Source: an uncultured Verrucomicrobiales bacterium
GTDB taxonomy: Bacteria; Verrucomicrobiota; Verrucomicrobiia; Verrucomicrobiales; DEV007
Assembly: GCA_943789025.1 (NCBI GenBank)
Contig: CALSSN010000020.1
Span: 1 to 59,111, forward strand
Reading direction: 5' to 3'
DNA length: 59,111 nucleotides
Shown: positions 17,827-27,229 of the stretch, one piece after another
Position numbering within the stretch: position 1 is the stretch's first letter
Layout of the letters: each line of letters opens with the position of its first letter
The notes under the pieces: generated by a model
Databases searched by the model: none
Told to the model about the DNA's origin: nothing
Seen by the model: the letters and a program-made list of their open reading frames with translations, nothing else
Program-made: the position numbers and the translations under genes

Positions 17827-20028
17827 TTACTCGGCGAGGTAGAAAGCTGGGGAGGTGAAGTCGAGAACATCGTCCTCGGCTCTATCACCTTCAAGCTGAG
17901 GTTGATCCTCGAGAGGCTCGAGTATGAGATCGTGAGTATCGCCGACCTTGGCAGGCATGCCGGGAACGAGATTCTTGTCCATCAGCCCCCAGCGCTGCAC
18001 GGTGATCCGTGGGGCATCGATGGGTGGGCCATCATCGAGAATTTCGATATCCTCGTAGGCGTAGGTAACCAAGGCGCGGGTGTAGGGGTCGATGCTTGCA
18101 AAAGAGGGAATGGGAGTGGTGGCGGTGAGTCGCGCGCGAAGGTGTCTGCGCGGGGGGGAGGTGCGGGATCTTGCCTCGGCGAGGGTGGCCTCGGAAGAGG
18201 ACCGGACGTCGCTGTTCGACCAGGTGGCCTTGGTTGCAGTGGCGGCAGAGATGGCGAGGTGATCGATCGCGATGTCGGAGCCGCCACCCAGGCGGATGGT
18301 GTCGTTGGGGTCTTTGGTCTGGGGTGCCTCGGTCCACTGGAATGACTGGTGTGGGGTGCCATTGATCCATGCAAGTGGTGGGTCTTTCTCGGGCAGATGG
18401 AGAGCCAGATGCATCGGGGTTCCCGAAGTGACGTCGGAAAGTGGAGAGCTCCAGTTCTGCGACAGGTCGGTGAGAAAAAGTTGCTGCTCTTTTTCCAGAA
18501 TCAACCAGCGACCGAGCTGGAGCACCGGCTGGTTCTCTCGGCGCTCGAGCCCGGGTGTGAGAAGAACTTCGAGGTTGACCCCGCTGGAGGCGATGGCGGA
18601 TCGGATCGCAGCGAGTGAGGTAGGGTCAGGCAGGGCGTGGCCGCCATCGAGGTCGACTCCAAAAGCACGGTTAAAGCGAGCAAGCCCGTGTGGAGTGAGC
18701 CCGCACTGGCGGGCTTGCTGACCCTCAGCCTCCGGCGTGAGGATTTCATTTTTCGCGGCGCGGTGTTTCCACAGAAAGAGTTTTGTTGTTGCGGCGATCG
18801 GCCAATTTTCCGATCCTTTGCTCCCCGTGTTGCCTTTTTTTGAAGCCCCGAGTTGCGGGTGGTCAGTGAGATCGACCTCGTTCCCGTCTGCGATCCAGAC
18901 GTCCGGGTAGAAGTCCCCCTGCGAGTCATCGGTCAGCTGAACCCACGCCTCGATGGAATCGAGTGCGGGAGAAAATCGGCCGATATAGATCTCGGCGTGT
19001 TGGCCACCCTTAGTGATCTGGATCTCGCGTCCTTTGACCCCCTGGTACGGGCCGGTGAGAGCGAGCATCCTCGGGTGGTTCGTCCAGCGTGGGTGGTAGA
19101 GTTCCTTGCCTTCGGTTCCCGGAGCGCTGGTGAGTTTGACCTTCCATTTTTTCTCTGTGCGGGTCGAGAAGAGACTGAGATTGCGGTGGGCGCCGTCGAA
19201 GACCCAGGCGACGTGGCTGTTATCGGGTGCATAGGAGGTCCAGCATCCGTGGACGAGTTTTTCCCACTCACCGTTTTCGAGATCCATGTATCCGCCGGTT
19301 GGCCACGGGAACTGGCCGCTGGCGCGGGTTCCATCGCGGGAAAGCTGGATGTTGTCCGGGTTTAACGGTGTCCTTTTCCAGACAGTTTCCTCAACCGCTG
19401 GGTCATGAAGCTGGAAGCGCACGAGGATTTTCCCCTCAATCGCACCAGCAGAGCTGGGAGTGAAGTCACGAACCGCATAGACCCAGTCGACTTTGGTCTC
19501 CGCGTCACGCCAGATATCGGAGGCGTATCCTGCCGCAAGTTCTCTAGCTGGCTTGGTCGAGTCGAAAGGTAGTGTCCAGACGATTGGCGCGTAGTGTTTA
19601 CGGTTTTTTTTGTCGCGCTCGATATTTTTGTTGGTGAAGACGACGTAGTCCCCGTCCGGACTGAGGAGCGGTCGCGCGTAGTTGCTTTTTTCACCGAGAA
19701 GAATACGGACTCCACCTCCGTCCCGCGAGTCAAAGCCCATAAGGACGTGACTGTTGCCATTGACATAGGTGTCGGTACCACCCTCTTTTGTGGTTTTTGC
19801 CCAGACCGCTCGGGAGTGGTTGCCAGTGAGTTTCTCGACAGCATCAGAAAGGCTTTTGGCTGCCGAGATTTCAGCAGGGGTCATTTCCGGGGCCGGGGAA
19901 GCATCTAAAGCAGAAGGATCTGATTCAGAGGTGGCCTCCGAGCAGGCGAACAGGAACAGTGGCAGAAAGAAAACTGTCAGATGGCGGGCCCAGAGAGTCG
20001 GGTGGAGGAGGATGTTTTGTAAGATCAT
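17827..20028 (-). CDS. Lipoprotein with WD40/TolB-like propeller and LamG-like C-terminal region
   Basis: This 733-residue protein starts with a lipoprotein signal ending at LFLFACS (Cys at about residue 29). Residues ~85-420 contain propeller-like repeats such as YARPLLSPDGDYVVFTNKN, WTSYAPDNSHVAWVFDG and HPRWTNHPRMLALTGPY, as in TolB/WD40-type periplasmic proteins. Residues ~480-720 look like a concanavalin/LamG-type domain (LGRWLILEKEQQLFLTD, LALHLPEKDPPLAWINGTPH). It is probably tethered to the cell surface or outer membrane and binds a polymer. Its ATG overlaps the last four bases of the Taq peptidase gene, so the two are co-translated. Confidence 0.8.
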   Translation of the reverse strand: MILQNILLHPTLWARHLTVFFLPLFLFACSEATSESDPSALDASPAPEMTPAEISAAKSLSDAVEKLTGNHSRAVWAKTTKEGGTDTYVNGNSHVLMGFDSRDGGGVRILLGEKSNYARPLLSPDGDYVVFTNKNIERDKKNRKHYAPIVWTLPFDSTKPARELAAGYASDIWRDAETKVDWVYAVRDFTPSSAGAIEGKILVRFQLHDPAVEETVWKRTPLNPDNIQLSRDGTRASGQFPWPTGGYMDLENGEWEKLVHGCWTSYAPDNSHVAWVFDGAHRNLSLFSTRTEKKWKVKLTSAPGTEGKELYHPRWTNHPRMLALTGPYQGVKGREIQITKGGQHAEIYIGRFSPALDSIEAWVQLTDDSQGDFYPDVWIADGNEVDLTDHPQLGASKKGNTGSKGSENWPIAATTKLFLWKHRAAKNEILTPEAEGQQARQCGLTPHGLARFNRAFGVDLDGGHALPDPTSLAAIRSAIASSGVNLEVLLTPGLERRENQPVLQLGRWLILEKEQQLFLTDLSQNWSSPLSDVTSGTPMHLALHLPEKDPPLAWINGTPHQSFQWTEAPQTKDPNDTIRLGGGSDIAIDHLAISAATATKATWSNSDVRSSSEATLAEARSRTSPPRRHLRARLTATTPIPSFASIDPYTRALVTYAYEDIEILDDGPPIDAPRITVQRWGLMDKNLVPGMPAKVGDTHDLILEPLEDQPQLEGDRAEDDVLDFTSPAFYLAE

Positions 20029-21519
20029 GTCAGGTAGCGATTGCGAAGGTGACTCAGGTGGTAGGCGTGATTGGTGGGCTCGCCAGTGGCGGCAAGGATT
20101 AGGTCAGGAGGTAAGAGGCTGCTACCGGGTTGGTGGATTTTTTCCCTGAGCCAGGCGAGAAGAGTGGCGTAGTTTCCGGTGGCGAGATCGCCAGAGATGG
20201 CAGGATTCTGGTTCTGGGCAGCGTGAAAAAGTTGGGCGGCATTGAGATTCCCGAGGGTATAGGTAGGGAAGTAGCCGAGCAGGCCAAAGCTCCAATGGAC
20301 GTCCTGGAGGCAACCGTGGGCGTGGTCAGGGACTGAGATGCCGAAGAGCTTCTCGAAGCGTGTATTCCATTCTCTCGGGAGGTCTTGGACGCCGATTTCT
20401 TTCGTTAGGAGAGCACGCTCGAGTTGGAAGCGGAGGAGAATATGGAGATCATAAGTGACTTCGTCGGCCTCTACTCGGATGTGACTGCGTTTTGCGGTGT
20501 TCACAATTTGCACGATCTCGTCGAGTGAGAGATCCCGCAGTGGCGGAAAAAGCTCTTGAGCACGGGGAAGCCACGTGGCCCAGAAAGCCTGGCTGCGTCC
20601 GACGTGGTTCTCCCAGAGCCGGGATTGGGATTCGTGAATCCCCAGAGAGACAGCGGTGCCGGCGGGGTGCCCCCACTCTTCAGGGAGAAGCCCTTGTTCA
20701 TACATGCCGTGACCGGCTTCGTGAAGCACGCCAAAGAGGCTGCTGGTCGGGTCGCTGGTGAGATAGCGTGTGGTCAGGCGGGTGTCTCCGGGGGTCAGGC
20801 CGGTGCAGAACGGATGGGTAGCGGTGTCGATCCGGCCCGCCTGAAAGTCGAATCCGAGGGCCTCGGCGACTTCGCGGTTGAAAGTCTGCTGGGCGGGAAT
20901 CGGATAGTCTCCGACGGGAAGAGTGCTGGTGACAGGGCGGTCGCAGGCCTGGTTGACGATCCCGACAAGTTCTGGTTCGAGCTGGTCGAAAAGGCAGCCA
21001 ATCTGTTTTGCAGTAGTGCCGCGCTCGTAGTCTTCGAGGAGCGCGTTGTATGGCTCGGAGTCGTAGCCCCAGGCGTCGGCTTTCTGCCGGGTAAGGTCGA
21101 TAATTTCCTCGAGGACAGGGGCGAAAATTTTGAAGTCGGAGTTCTTGCGCGCGTCCTGCCAGATGCCGACAGCTTTGCTCGTGGTGGCCGCGAAATTCTC
21201 GACCAGCTCGATTGGAAGTTTGACTTCACGGTCGTAACGGTAGCGCCAGCCGCGGATGTTGGCTGCCTCGTGCGACCCCTCGGGCATCTCAGCGGCTTCA
21301 CAATCCGAAATCCAGCCGCCGATTTCATCAGCGGTGGCGAGTGCATGCGCGCGGCCCTTCAAGTAGGCAAGCTGGCGGGCACGCGTCCCGCTGGCGGCCG
21401 GGGGCATAAAAGTCTCCTGGTCCCCACCCGAGGTGCCCGGCTGCGCTGGTCAGGAGAGCGATTTCATCGAAACGTTCCGTGAGTTTACGGTAAGCCTCTT
21501 GGCCGTTCGGCGTCCACAT
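20025..21519 (-). pseudogene. Carboxypeptidase Taq (M32), one frameshift
   Basis: M32 metallocarboxypeptidases remove C-terminal residues using HExxH zinc ligands. The main frame contains FGVLHEAGHGMYEQGL and the downstream glutamate in LGIHESQSRLWENHVG, with a total of about 497 residues, the usual M32 length. The N-terminus (ATG 21519, NGQEAYRKLTERFDEIALL) lies in another frame. One G too many in the coding-strand run GGGG (plus-strand 21422-21425) separates LGW from DQETFMPPAASG. A single homopolymer error would explain this, so the gene may well be functional. A tight 4-base overlap links it to the lipoprotein downstream. Confidence 0.88.
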
Positions 21520-21567
21520 GGATAAAGAAAAAGATCTCGACTGACAACAAACAACCCAGGTATTGAC

Positions 21568-22455
21568 CTAAAAATGGCCACTCTCTGACGCCGCCAGTGC
21601 ACTGAGATAGTTTCCATACTCGGTCTTGGCCAGCTTCTGTGCCATGGCGAGAAGCTCCTGCTTATTGATCCACCCTTTGTTGTAGGCGATTTCTTCGAGG
21701 CAGGCGATTTTGAGTCCCTGGCGGTGTTGGATGAGCTGAACGAAAGTGTTTGCCTCAGAGAGCGAGTCGGGCGACCCGGTATCGAGCCAGGCGGTGCCAC
21801 GTCCGAGTGTCTGGACCTTGAGCGTTCCTTCTTCGAGGTAGCGCATGTTTAGGTCAGTGATTTCGAGCTCTCCCCGGGGCGAAGGTTCGAGGGATTTGGC
21901 GATTTCCACCACGCGCCCGTCGTAGAAGTAGATGCCGGGAACTGCGTAGTTTGATTTCGGTTTTTCGGGCTTTTCCTCTAGAGAAATGACTTTTCCGTCC
22001 GGGTCAAACTCGACGACGCCATAGATTTCAGGCGTTGCCGTGTAGTAGCCGAACACGGTAGCACCCGATTTCTGTTTGCTGGCGGCCTCGAGACAAAGGC
22101 GGAATTCGTGACCGTAGAAGAGGTTATCGCCAAGAACGAGGCAAGCCGGAGCACCATCGAGGAACTCCTCACCGATCAAGAAAGCCTGGGCGAGACCTTC
22201 GGGCTCGGGTTGTTCAGCGTATTTGAATGTGAGCCCCCATTGGGAGCCATCCCCGAGGAGTTTCTCGAAGTTGGGAAGGTCGTGGGGGGTTGAGATGATG
22301 AGGATCTCCTGGATGTCCGCCAGCATGAGGGCAGAGATCGGATAGTAGATCATTGGCTTGTCGTAGACCGGCATGAGCTGTTTGCTCACGGCAATGGTCA
22401 AGGGGTAGAGCCGGGTGCCGGATCCACCGGCAAGGACGATTCCTTTTCGGTTCAT
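21568..22455 (-). CDS. rfbA: Glucose-1-phosphate thymidylyltransferase
   Basis: This 295-residue enzyme makes dTDP-glucose from dTTP and glucose 1-phosphate, the first step to dTDP-rhamnose. The N-terminus is [16 protein letters not shown], followed by [19 protein letters not shown] and [10 protein letters not shown]; the length is typical of RfbA/RmlA. It lies 63 bases downstream of rfbB in the same direction, so the two are probably one operon. The remaining rhamnose steps are not adjacent; a RmlC-like cupin sits at 40.3 kb. Confidence 0.96.
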   Translation of the reverse strand: MNRKGIVLAGGSGTRLYPLTIAVSKQLMPVYDKPMIYYPISALMLADIQEILIISTPHDLPNFEKLLGDGSQWGLTFKYAEQPEPEGLAQAFLIGEEFLDGAPACLVLGDNLFYGHEFRLCLEAASKQKSGATVFGYYTATPEIYGVVEFDPDGKVISLEEKPEKPKSNYAVPGIYFYDGRVVEIAKSLEPSPRGELEITDLNMRYLEEGTLKVQTLGRGTAWLDTGSPDSLSEANTFVQLIQHRQGLKIACLEEIAYNKGWINKQELLAMAQKLAKTEYGNYLSALAASESGHF

Positions 22456-22518
22456 GGGAAGTAAAGTTGCGCGCTGGGTAAAAATGCGCCTTGGAGGGAG
22501 ATTTGCAGGAAGGCAACG

Positions 22519-23592
22519 CTAGCCCTTCTGACCGAGACGCTCAAGCTGGTAGGACTTGTCCTCGATGGCTGCGATCCACTCAGGGTTGTCGAGATACCAT
22601 TGTACAGTGCGGCGAATTCCGGATTCGAATGTCTCATCTGGCTCCCAGCCGAGCTCAGAACAGATCTTGGTGCAGTCGATGGCGTAGCGCTTGTCGTGAC
22701 CCGGGCGGTCCGTGACGAAGGTGATGATTTCGTCGGCAGGCCTGATCTCGACGTCCTCAACGAGTTCCCGAATGACCTCGATAAGAGTGCGAACGAGGTC
22801 GATGTTACGCATTTCGCGTTTTCCGCCAATGCAGTAAGTTTCACCGGGCTGGCCTTTGACGAGCGAGCGAAACAGACCGGAGCAGTGGTCCTCGACGTAG
22901 AGCCAGTCACGGATGTTGGAACCATCTCCGTAGACTGGAAGGTTCTCTCCGCGGATCACCTTCTGGATCATCAGGGGAATCAACTTCTCTGGAAACTGGT
23001 AAGGGCCGTAGTTGTTCGAGCAGTTCGTCGTGATTACCGGGAGGCCGTAAGTGTGAAAGTAAGCGCGTGCGAGGTGGTCGGAGGCGGCTTTGGAAGCGGA
23101 ATAGGGGGAATTGGGAAGGTAGGAGTTGCTTTCGCTGAAGGCGGGGTCATTGAGCTCGAGTGAGCCGTAGACTTCGTCGGTAGAGACGTGAAGGAAACGA
23201 ATAGCCTCTCCCTTTCCTTGCTCCTCCCAGTGTTTTCGGCAGGCATCGAGGAGCTGAAAACTACCGACGACGTTGGTTTCGACAAAGGGAAATGGGGAAT
23301 CGATTGAGCGATCGACATGGGACTCCGCAGCGAGGTGCATCACGTGGGTGATGGCATGCTCGGCGAGGAGCCGTGTCATGAGATCGGCATCGATAATATC
23401 GCCCTCGACGAAGACGTGCCGGGGGTCGGAGGCGATCGGCTGGAGGTTCGAGAGGTTGCCGGCGTAGGTCAGTTTATCGAGGTTAACCACTTTGGTCACT
23501 TCCTGCCCAAGTGCTTTGGGGGCCTTCCCGAGGAGATACTGGACGAGGTTTGAGCCGATGAATCCGGCTCCTCCGGTGACGAGAATGTTCAT
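22519..23592 (-). CDS. rfbB: dTDP-glucose 4,6-dehydratase
   Basis: This 357-residue short-chain dehydrogenase/reductase converts dTDP-glucose to dTDP-4-keto-6-deoxyglucose. It has the NAD-binding motif GGAGFIGSNLV, LAAESHVDRSI, the catalytic YSASKAASDHL (Tyr-x-x-x-Lys) and NCSNNYGPYQFPEKLIP. The open frame runs upstream into tRNA-Ala, but the ATG at 23592 (MNILVTGG) is the family start. Confidence 0.96.
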   Translation of the reverse strand: MNILVTGGAGFIGSNLVQYLLGKAPKALGQEVTKVVNLDKLTYAGNLSNLQPIASDPRHVFVEGDIIDADLMTRLLAEHAITHVMHLAAESHVDRSIDSPFPFVETNVVGSFQLLDACRKHWEEQGKGEAIRFLHVSTDEVYGSLELNDPAFSESNSYLPNSPYSASKAASDHLARAYFHTYGLPVITTNCSNNYGPYQFPEKLIPLMIQKVIRGENLPVYGDGSNIRDWLYVEDHCSGLFRSLVKGQPGETYCIGGKREMRNIDLVRTLIEVIRELVEDVEIRPADEIITFVTDRPGHDKRYAIDCTKICSELGWEPDETFESGIRRTVQWYLDNPEWIAAIEDKSYQLERLGQKG

Positions 23593-23715
23593 ATGCTTGG
23601 GTGGGGGTAAGTGGCAGACGAGAGGACAGATAGGCGAGGTGACAAACGTGGACTTGCCGGGCTTCTCAGATTTTTTTTCACTCGGTGGCCTGTGGGGCTG
23701 GGTGGGTGAAGCGAT

Positions 23716-23791
23716 TGGTGGAGCATAGCGGATTCGAACCGCTGACCTCTTCAATGCCATTGAAGCGCTCTACCAACTGAGCTAATGCCCC
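23716..23791 (-). tRNA. tRNA-Ala (anticodon GGC)
   Basis: The reverse complement gives a 76-nt cloverleaf: acceptor GGGGCAT pairing with ATGCTCC, D-arm GCTCAGTTGGTAGAGC, anticodon stem CTTCA/TGAAG around ATGGCAT (anticodon GGC), T-arm GCGGTTCGAATCCGC, discriminator A and an encoded CCA end. Confidence 0.96.
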
Positions 23792-23889
23792 TATCACTCG
23801 CGGTCTCGTATCGAGCGCGAAGGGCAGGAATGTAGGGATCGTCACCGGAGCCGCAAGGATTTTTTCTCGAGGTAACCCTGCGCAGTGGC

Positions 23890-24843
23890 TCAAGGCTTGA
23901 CGAAAACCATCAGATGTTGCCAGGGCAGAAAGCTGTGAGTGACCTGCCATTGCAGGCCAACTGTTTCCATTTCCTTGCGGGCCTGAGCCTCGGTCATTTT
24001 GTGCAGTGGCTTGATGGGAACCGTGGGGTCTTCGGCACGGTATTCCAAGAGAATGATCCGCCCGCCGGGTTTCAAAGCACGGAACAGAGACTGCATCATC
24101 TCACGAGGGTGAGAAAATTCGTGATAGGCGTCGACCATGAGGGCAGCGTCGATTGATTCCGGTGCGAGTCGGGTATCGTCGATGTCCCCGAGGTGCGCTT
24201 CCACGTTGTCGAGGCCGAGACGTTTTTCTTTGGTTTCGAGAAAGGCGATCATCTCGGGTTGGATGTCGACCGCCATCACCTTCCCTCGGGGTACGAGCGG
24301 AGCGATGCGGAAGGTGTAGTAGCCCGAGCCTGCTCCGATGTCGGCGATCACGTCAGTTGGCTCGAGATCAAGAGCTGCGATCGCCCGGCTCGGTGCCTCT
24401 TCGTCCTCGCGATTGTCTCGCTCGAGCCAGTTGATGGCCTGGTGCCCCATTACTTGGGCGATTTCGCGGCCCATGTAATACTTTCCGGTGCCGTCTCTGG
24501 TTTTTGTGCCCTCGGTGTAGAACACCTCTGCCGGCGCGCCAAGAGCCTGTTGCGTCAGGCCAGGTTGATTCGCTGAAACTGATTTGGACTCCGGCTCAGG
24601 ATCCGGGCTGGGATCTTCTGGCAGCTTGGTTTTTTCGACTTGGACCTCCTTAGGCTGGGGTTGCTCCGGTACGCTTTTTTCCGCAGCTGCCGAGATATTG
24701 ACTGCGTTGGAATCTGTCGGCTGGCCCACAGGGGTGAGAGGCTCACCGAGGCGGGCCCGCCACCATGCAGAAGCGAGGACCAGCAATAAGAGCAGAGGCA
24801 AAAGAATGCGGAGCTTTGCCATGGGGGCAGTTTCTAGACCCAA
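23890..24843 (-). CDS. Membrane-anchored or exported SAM-dependent methyltransferase
   Basis: This 317-residue protein has an N-terminal hydrophobic segment (residues ~9-27, LRILLPLLLLLVLASAWW), a ~70-residue Pro/Glu/Lys-rich linker and then a class I methyltransferase domain. Motif I is VIADIGAGSGYYTF, followed by VMAVDIQPEMI, a motif with DAALMVDAYHEF, and LKPGGRIILLEY. An extracytoplasmic location for an enzyme needing cytosolic SAM would be odd, so the domain probably stays on the cytoplasmic side of a signal anchor, or the protein no longer uses SAM. The substrate is unknown. Confidence 0.8.
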   Translation of the reverse strand: MGLETAPMAKLRILLPLLLLLVLASAWWRARLGEPLTPVGQPTDSNAVNISAAAEKSVPEQPQPKEVQVEKTKLPEDPSPDPEPESKSVSANQPGLTQQALGAPAEVFYTEGTKTRDGTGKYYMGREIAQVMGHQAINWLERDNREDEEAPSRAIAALDLEPTDVIADIGAGSGYYTFRIAPLVPRGKVMAVDIQPEMIAFLETKEKRLGLDNVEAHLGDIDDTRLAPESIDAALMVDAYHEFSHPREMMQSLFRALKPGGRIILLEYRAEDPTVPIKPLHKMTEAQARKEMETVGLQWQVTHSFLPWQHLMVFVKP

Positions 24844-24892
24844 CGAACTCTCAGGTTACCAGCAGTCGAGAGCAGAGTCGGGATTTCCCGGA

Positions 24893-25417
24893 TTAGAAGC
24901 CTTGTTGCTTAAGAACCTGCTGGAGTTCTTTCTGGAAGGCTACGAGGTCTGCCTCGCTCGGCTTGTATTCCGGATCTTTTGGATTCATGCCGAGGCGCCC
25001 CATCTGGTCAAGATACCACTCAGAAGACTTCCCGTCGCTGAAGGTGACCTGCCCCGCTACGATCATTCCCGGAGGAGTGACTTTGGAGATGCTGACAGAC
25101 GCTTTACCGCCGGTGGGAAGACCTGAAAGGTCATCAGGATTGTTCTCGGGCGGCCCGGTTTGAGTATCGAGGTCGTCCTGGACTTCTTTTTTGGCTTTTT
25201 CTGCCTCAGCTTCTTTTGCCCTGGCGGTCTCGCGATCCTGTTCTTTTTCGCTTTTACCAGCAGTTGTCCCGAGGTCAGCAAGCAGCATCCGAGTATCCAG
25301 GTATGTGAGTTTGATTTCAAACTCTGAGATGAGCTTGTCTTGAATTGAGGCAAGATCTGCCCCCTCTGCGCACCATTGGCGCACCTGTTCCATCTGCTCG
25401 TCAGTCAATTGTGCCAT
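24893..25417 (-). CDS. Conserved-looking hypothetical protein
   Basis: This encodes 174 residues from the ATG at 25417 (MAQLTDEQMEQVRQWCAEGA); an upstream in-frame start at 25459 is less likely. The first 60 residues look helical, a highly charged Glu/Lys/Ala coiled-coil stretch follows (SEKEQDRETARAKEAEAEKA), and the C-terminal half is beta-rich (GKASVSISKVTPPGMIVAG). No signal peptide is seen. It is not a family I recognise. Confidence 0.65.
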   Translation of the reverse strand: MAQLTDEQMEQVRQWCAEGADLASIQDKLISEFEIKLTYLDTRMLLADLGTTAGKSEKEQDRETARAKEAEAEKAKKEVQDDLDTQTGPPENNPDDLSGLPTGGKASVSISKVTPPGMIVAGQVTFSDGKSSEWYLDQMGRLGMNPKDPEYKPSEADLVAFQKELQQVLKQQGF

Positions 25418-25469
25418 CGTTTTCTCGGGAATACTTGGAGCAGGGAGGCTAGAGAGCAATGCCTGCTCG

Positions 25470-26183
25470 TCAATGGTGGTTAGTAGTCGCCAGTGGGGAG
25501 CCGCTTTTTTTGAGCCCGAGGGCTGTGCTTGAGCCCCCTCGACTGGAATAGGCGTAAAGAAAAACGTTACCCCCGCCTTGCTGAACCTCTTGGGTTCTTT
25601 CCTGGAAGAAGGCGAAGTCTTTTGCGCTCAAGGCAGGGCACCCCCGACTCTGGCCAAGGCGTGGACAGCCTTCATCGCTGACGTTGGTGAGAATGCAGTC
25701 GTAAGAGACATACCAGGCAGGGTGCATGACAATCTTGCGCGGCCGCGCAAGGTGGTTGAGCCCTGGTTGCAGGCCGTCAAGTTCGATGGAAGTGCCAAAT
25801 TTACTGGATGGGCGGGCCCACCCAACTTGGAAGAGCCCAAGAGATGTCTGGTTGCTTCCTGGTTGGTTGGAAAAACCGTCTGCGAAAAGTTTGGATGGGT
25901 TGCCGCTGCCGATTCCGTGCGAAACGAGACAATATCGAATCGGACAGGCTCCTCTTTCGTAGATCGCGAGGCGCCGCTCATAGGAAGGGCGATCGAAGTC
26001 TATGACCACAAGGAGGTCCACCTCGGTGTAGGGATTCACTCCTGCCATCTGCAGTGCCTGATACGCTTCTTCCCGGGCTTCGTGATCCGGGGGCTCAAAG
26101 AGCGGCTCCACGACTGGCTGTGCCGATTGGATCCCCGCCGCAATCAGAGGTTGAAGCGCTTGAATGGCCAGTCCGGAAAACAT
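25470..26183 (-). CDS. L,D-transpeptidase catalytic-domain-like protein (YkuD_2 type)
   Basis: This 237-residue protein has a weak N-terminal hydrophobic stretch. Its core shows the pattern of the murein L,D-transpeptidase catalytic domain family: VIDFDRPSYERRLAIYE, VSHGIGSGN, SNQPGSNQTSLGLFQVG, HPAWYVSYDCI and the Ser/Arg/Gly/Cys-Pro-Ala-Leu segment QSRGCPALS, whose cysteine would be the nucleophile. It probably acts in the periplasm on cell-wall cross-links. The start at 26183 is uncertain because the signal region is short. Confidence 0.78.
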   Translation of the reverse strand: MFSGLAIQALQPLIAAGIQSAQPVVEPLFEPPDHEAREEAYQALQMAGVNPYTEVDLLVVIDFDRPSYERRLAIYERGACPIRYCLVSHGIGSGNPSKLFADGFSNQPGSNQTSLGLFQVGWARPSSKFGTSIELDGLQPGLNHLARPRKIVMHPAWYVSYDCILTNVSDEGCPRLGQSRGCPALSAKDFAFFQERTQEVQQGGGNVFLYAYSSRGGSSTALGLKKSGSPLATTNHH

Positions 26184-26342
26184 TACCTGAAAGAAAGCAC
26201 CGAACTGGGCTCACAGCAAATGCTCAGCTTGGGAGCTGATAGCTGCTGGAGACGTCATGGTTTTATGCCAATCATGCGACGTGAAATTTCAATTTCTAAC
26301 AAGCTGGAGTTTTGTGATTACAGAAGCTTTTAAAGAACAAGC

Positions 26343-26528
26343 TTGGCTGAAAGCGAACTGCAAAGAAAGGATCTCCTCGATGCGCCTGAAGGCGTGAACT
26401 GCCGTAACAGCGACAACACAAGAATTCGAGAAGCTCTTGGGTGGGTTCTAAGTGCGAGACTGCACGACGGAATGGAAAAAACCTATGCCTGGATCCGTGA
26501 CCAGATGGTATTAGGTGAGCGGAGATAA
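26343..26528 (+). pseudogene. C-terminal remnant of a GDP-mannose 3,5-epimerase-like protein
   Basis: A short plus-strand frame contains DAPEGVNCRNSDNTRIREA, LGWVLSARLHDGMEKTYAWI and RDQMV, then stops at 26526-26528. This matches the C-terminal end of NAD-dependent GDP-mannose 3,5-epimerases (G-x-x-G-V-R-G-R-N-S-D-N-x-x-I-x-E-x-L-G-W, then W-I-x-x-Q). Nothing upstream encodes the Rossmann core, since 25470-26183 is a gene on the other strand. It is thus a 5'-truncated leftover. Similarity starts near 26380; the nominal start is only the frame boundary. Confidence 0.7.
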
Positions 26529-26538
26529 ACCCTGCAGA

Positions 26539-27150
26539 TTACGCTTGCCTTACCAAGGCTACCATGACTCCCTGCGCCACCAACTCCATGACAGGAATGA
26601 GGTCAGGGTAAAGGTCATTCTCTGCTTTGAGGAAGGGCCTGCCATTTTCGATGATGAAACGCTTCAGCGTCGTCTCTCCATCAATGAGCGCTGCGACCAC
26701 GTCACCTTGTTTTGGCTCTTTCACTTCGAGAATGACAGTATCGCCGTCGCAGATGTGAGCGTTGACCATCGAGTCCCCCCGTACTTTCAGCGCGAAGGTG
26801 CGGGCATTTCTTGGAATACCGATGGTGGCGACATCCACCGTGATACACCCCTCGGATTCGCTTTGCGCAATATCTGCAGCAGCCATTCCGGCCGGGATTT
26901 GACCGTAGACAGGAATATCCACCAACCGCTCCCGATCCAGTTCTTCAGGAAAAATAATCGCCCGAGCCTTGCCTTCCAGTCTGCGGATTACTCCCTTTTT
27001 TTCTAAAGCCTTGAGATGACTGACGGCCGCTGTCTGGCTTGAGAACCCGAAATGAGTCTGAATATCTCTTGTCGACGGGGTGACCCCCGTTGTTCGCTGA
27101 GCTTCCTTGATGTAATGAAAAACCTGCTTTTGGCGTTCAGTGAGCTGCAT
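26539..27150 (-). CDS. lexA: LexA repressor
   Basis: This 203-residue SOS repressor starts at ATG 27150 (MQLTERQKQVFHYIKE). The N-terminal winged helix includes TPSTRDIQTHFGF and SSQTAAVSHLKALEKKG. The self-cleavage bond is Ala87-Gly88 (IPAGMAA). The catalytic dyad is Ser127 (RGDSMVN) and Lys163 (TTLKRF). A verrucomicrobial-type LexA operator lies at 27166-27179, 15 bases upstream of the start, implying autoregulation. The frame continues upstream to 27231, but that would place the operator inside the coding sequence. Confidence 0.97.
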   Translation of the reverse strand: MQLTERQKQVFHYIKEAQRTTGVTPSTRDIQTHFGFSSQTAAVSHLKALEKKGVIRRLEGKARAIIFPEELDRERLVDIPVYGQIPAGMAAADIAQSESEGCITVDVATIGIPRNARTFALKVRGDSMVNAHICDGDTVILEVKEPKQGDVVAALIDGETTLKRFIIENGRPFLKAENDLYPDLIPVMELVAQGVMVALVRQA

Positions 27151-27165
27151 GCGACAAACGAACAG

Positions 27166-27179
27166 TGTTCCAAAGAACA
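27166..27179. promoter_or_regulatory. LexA operator (SOS box)
   Basis: TGTTCCAAAGAACA is a perfect inverted repeat TGTTC-N4-GAACA. This is the motif described, as I recall, for LexA of Verrucomicrobia. It sits between the divergent lexA (start 27150, minus) and the TPR gene (start 27230, plus), so one operator could control both. A second GAAC half-site at 27160-27163 overlaps as GAACAGTGTTC. Confidence 0.85.
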
Positions 27180-27229
27180 TGCAAGAGATTTTTTCTTTCG
27201 GTGGGTAGAATTCTTGCGATGCTTCCGGC

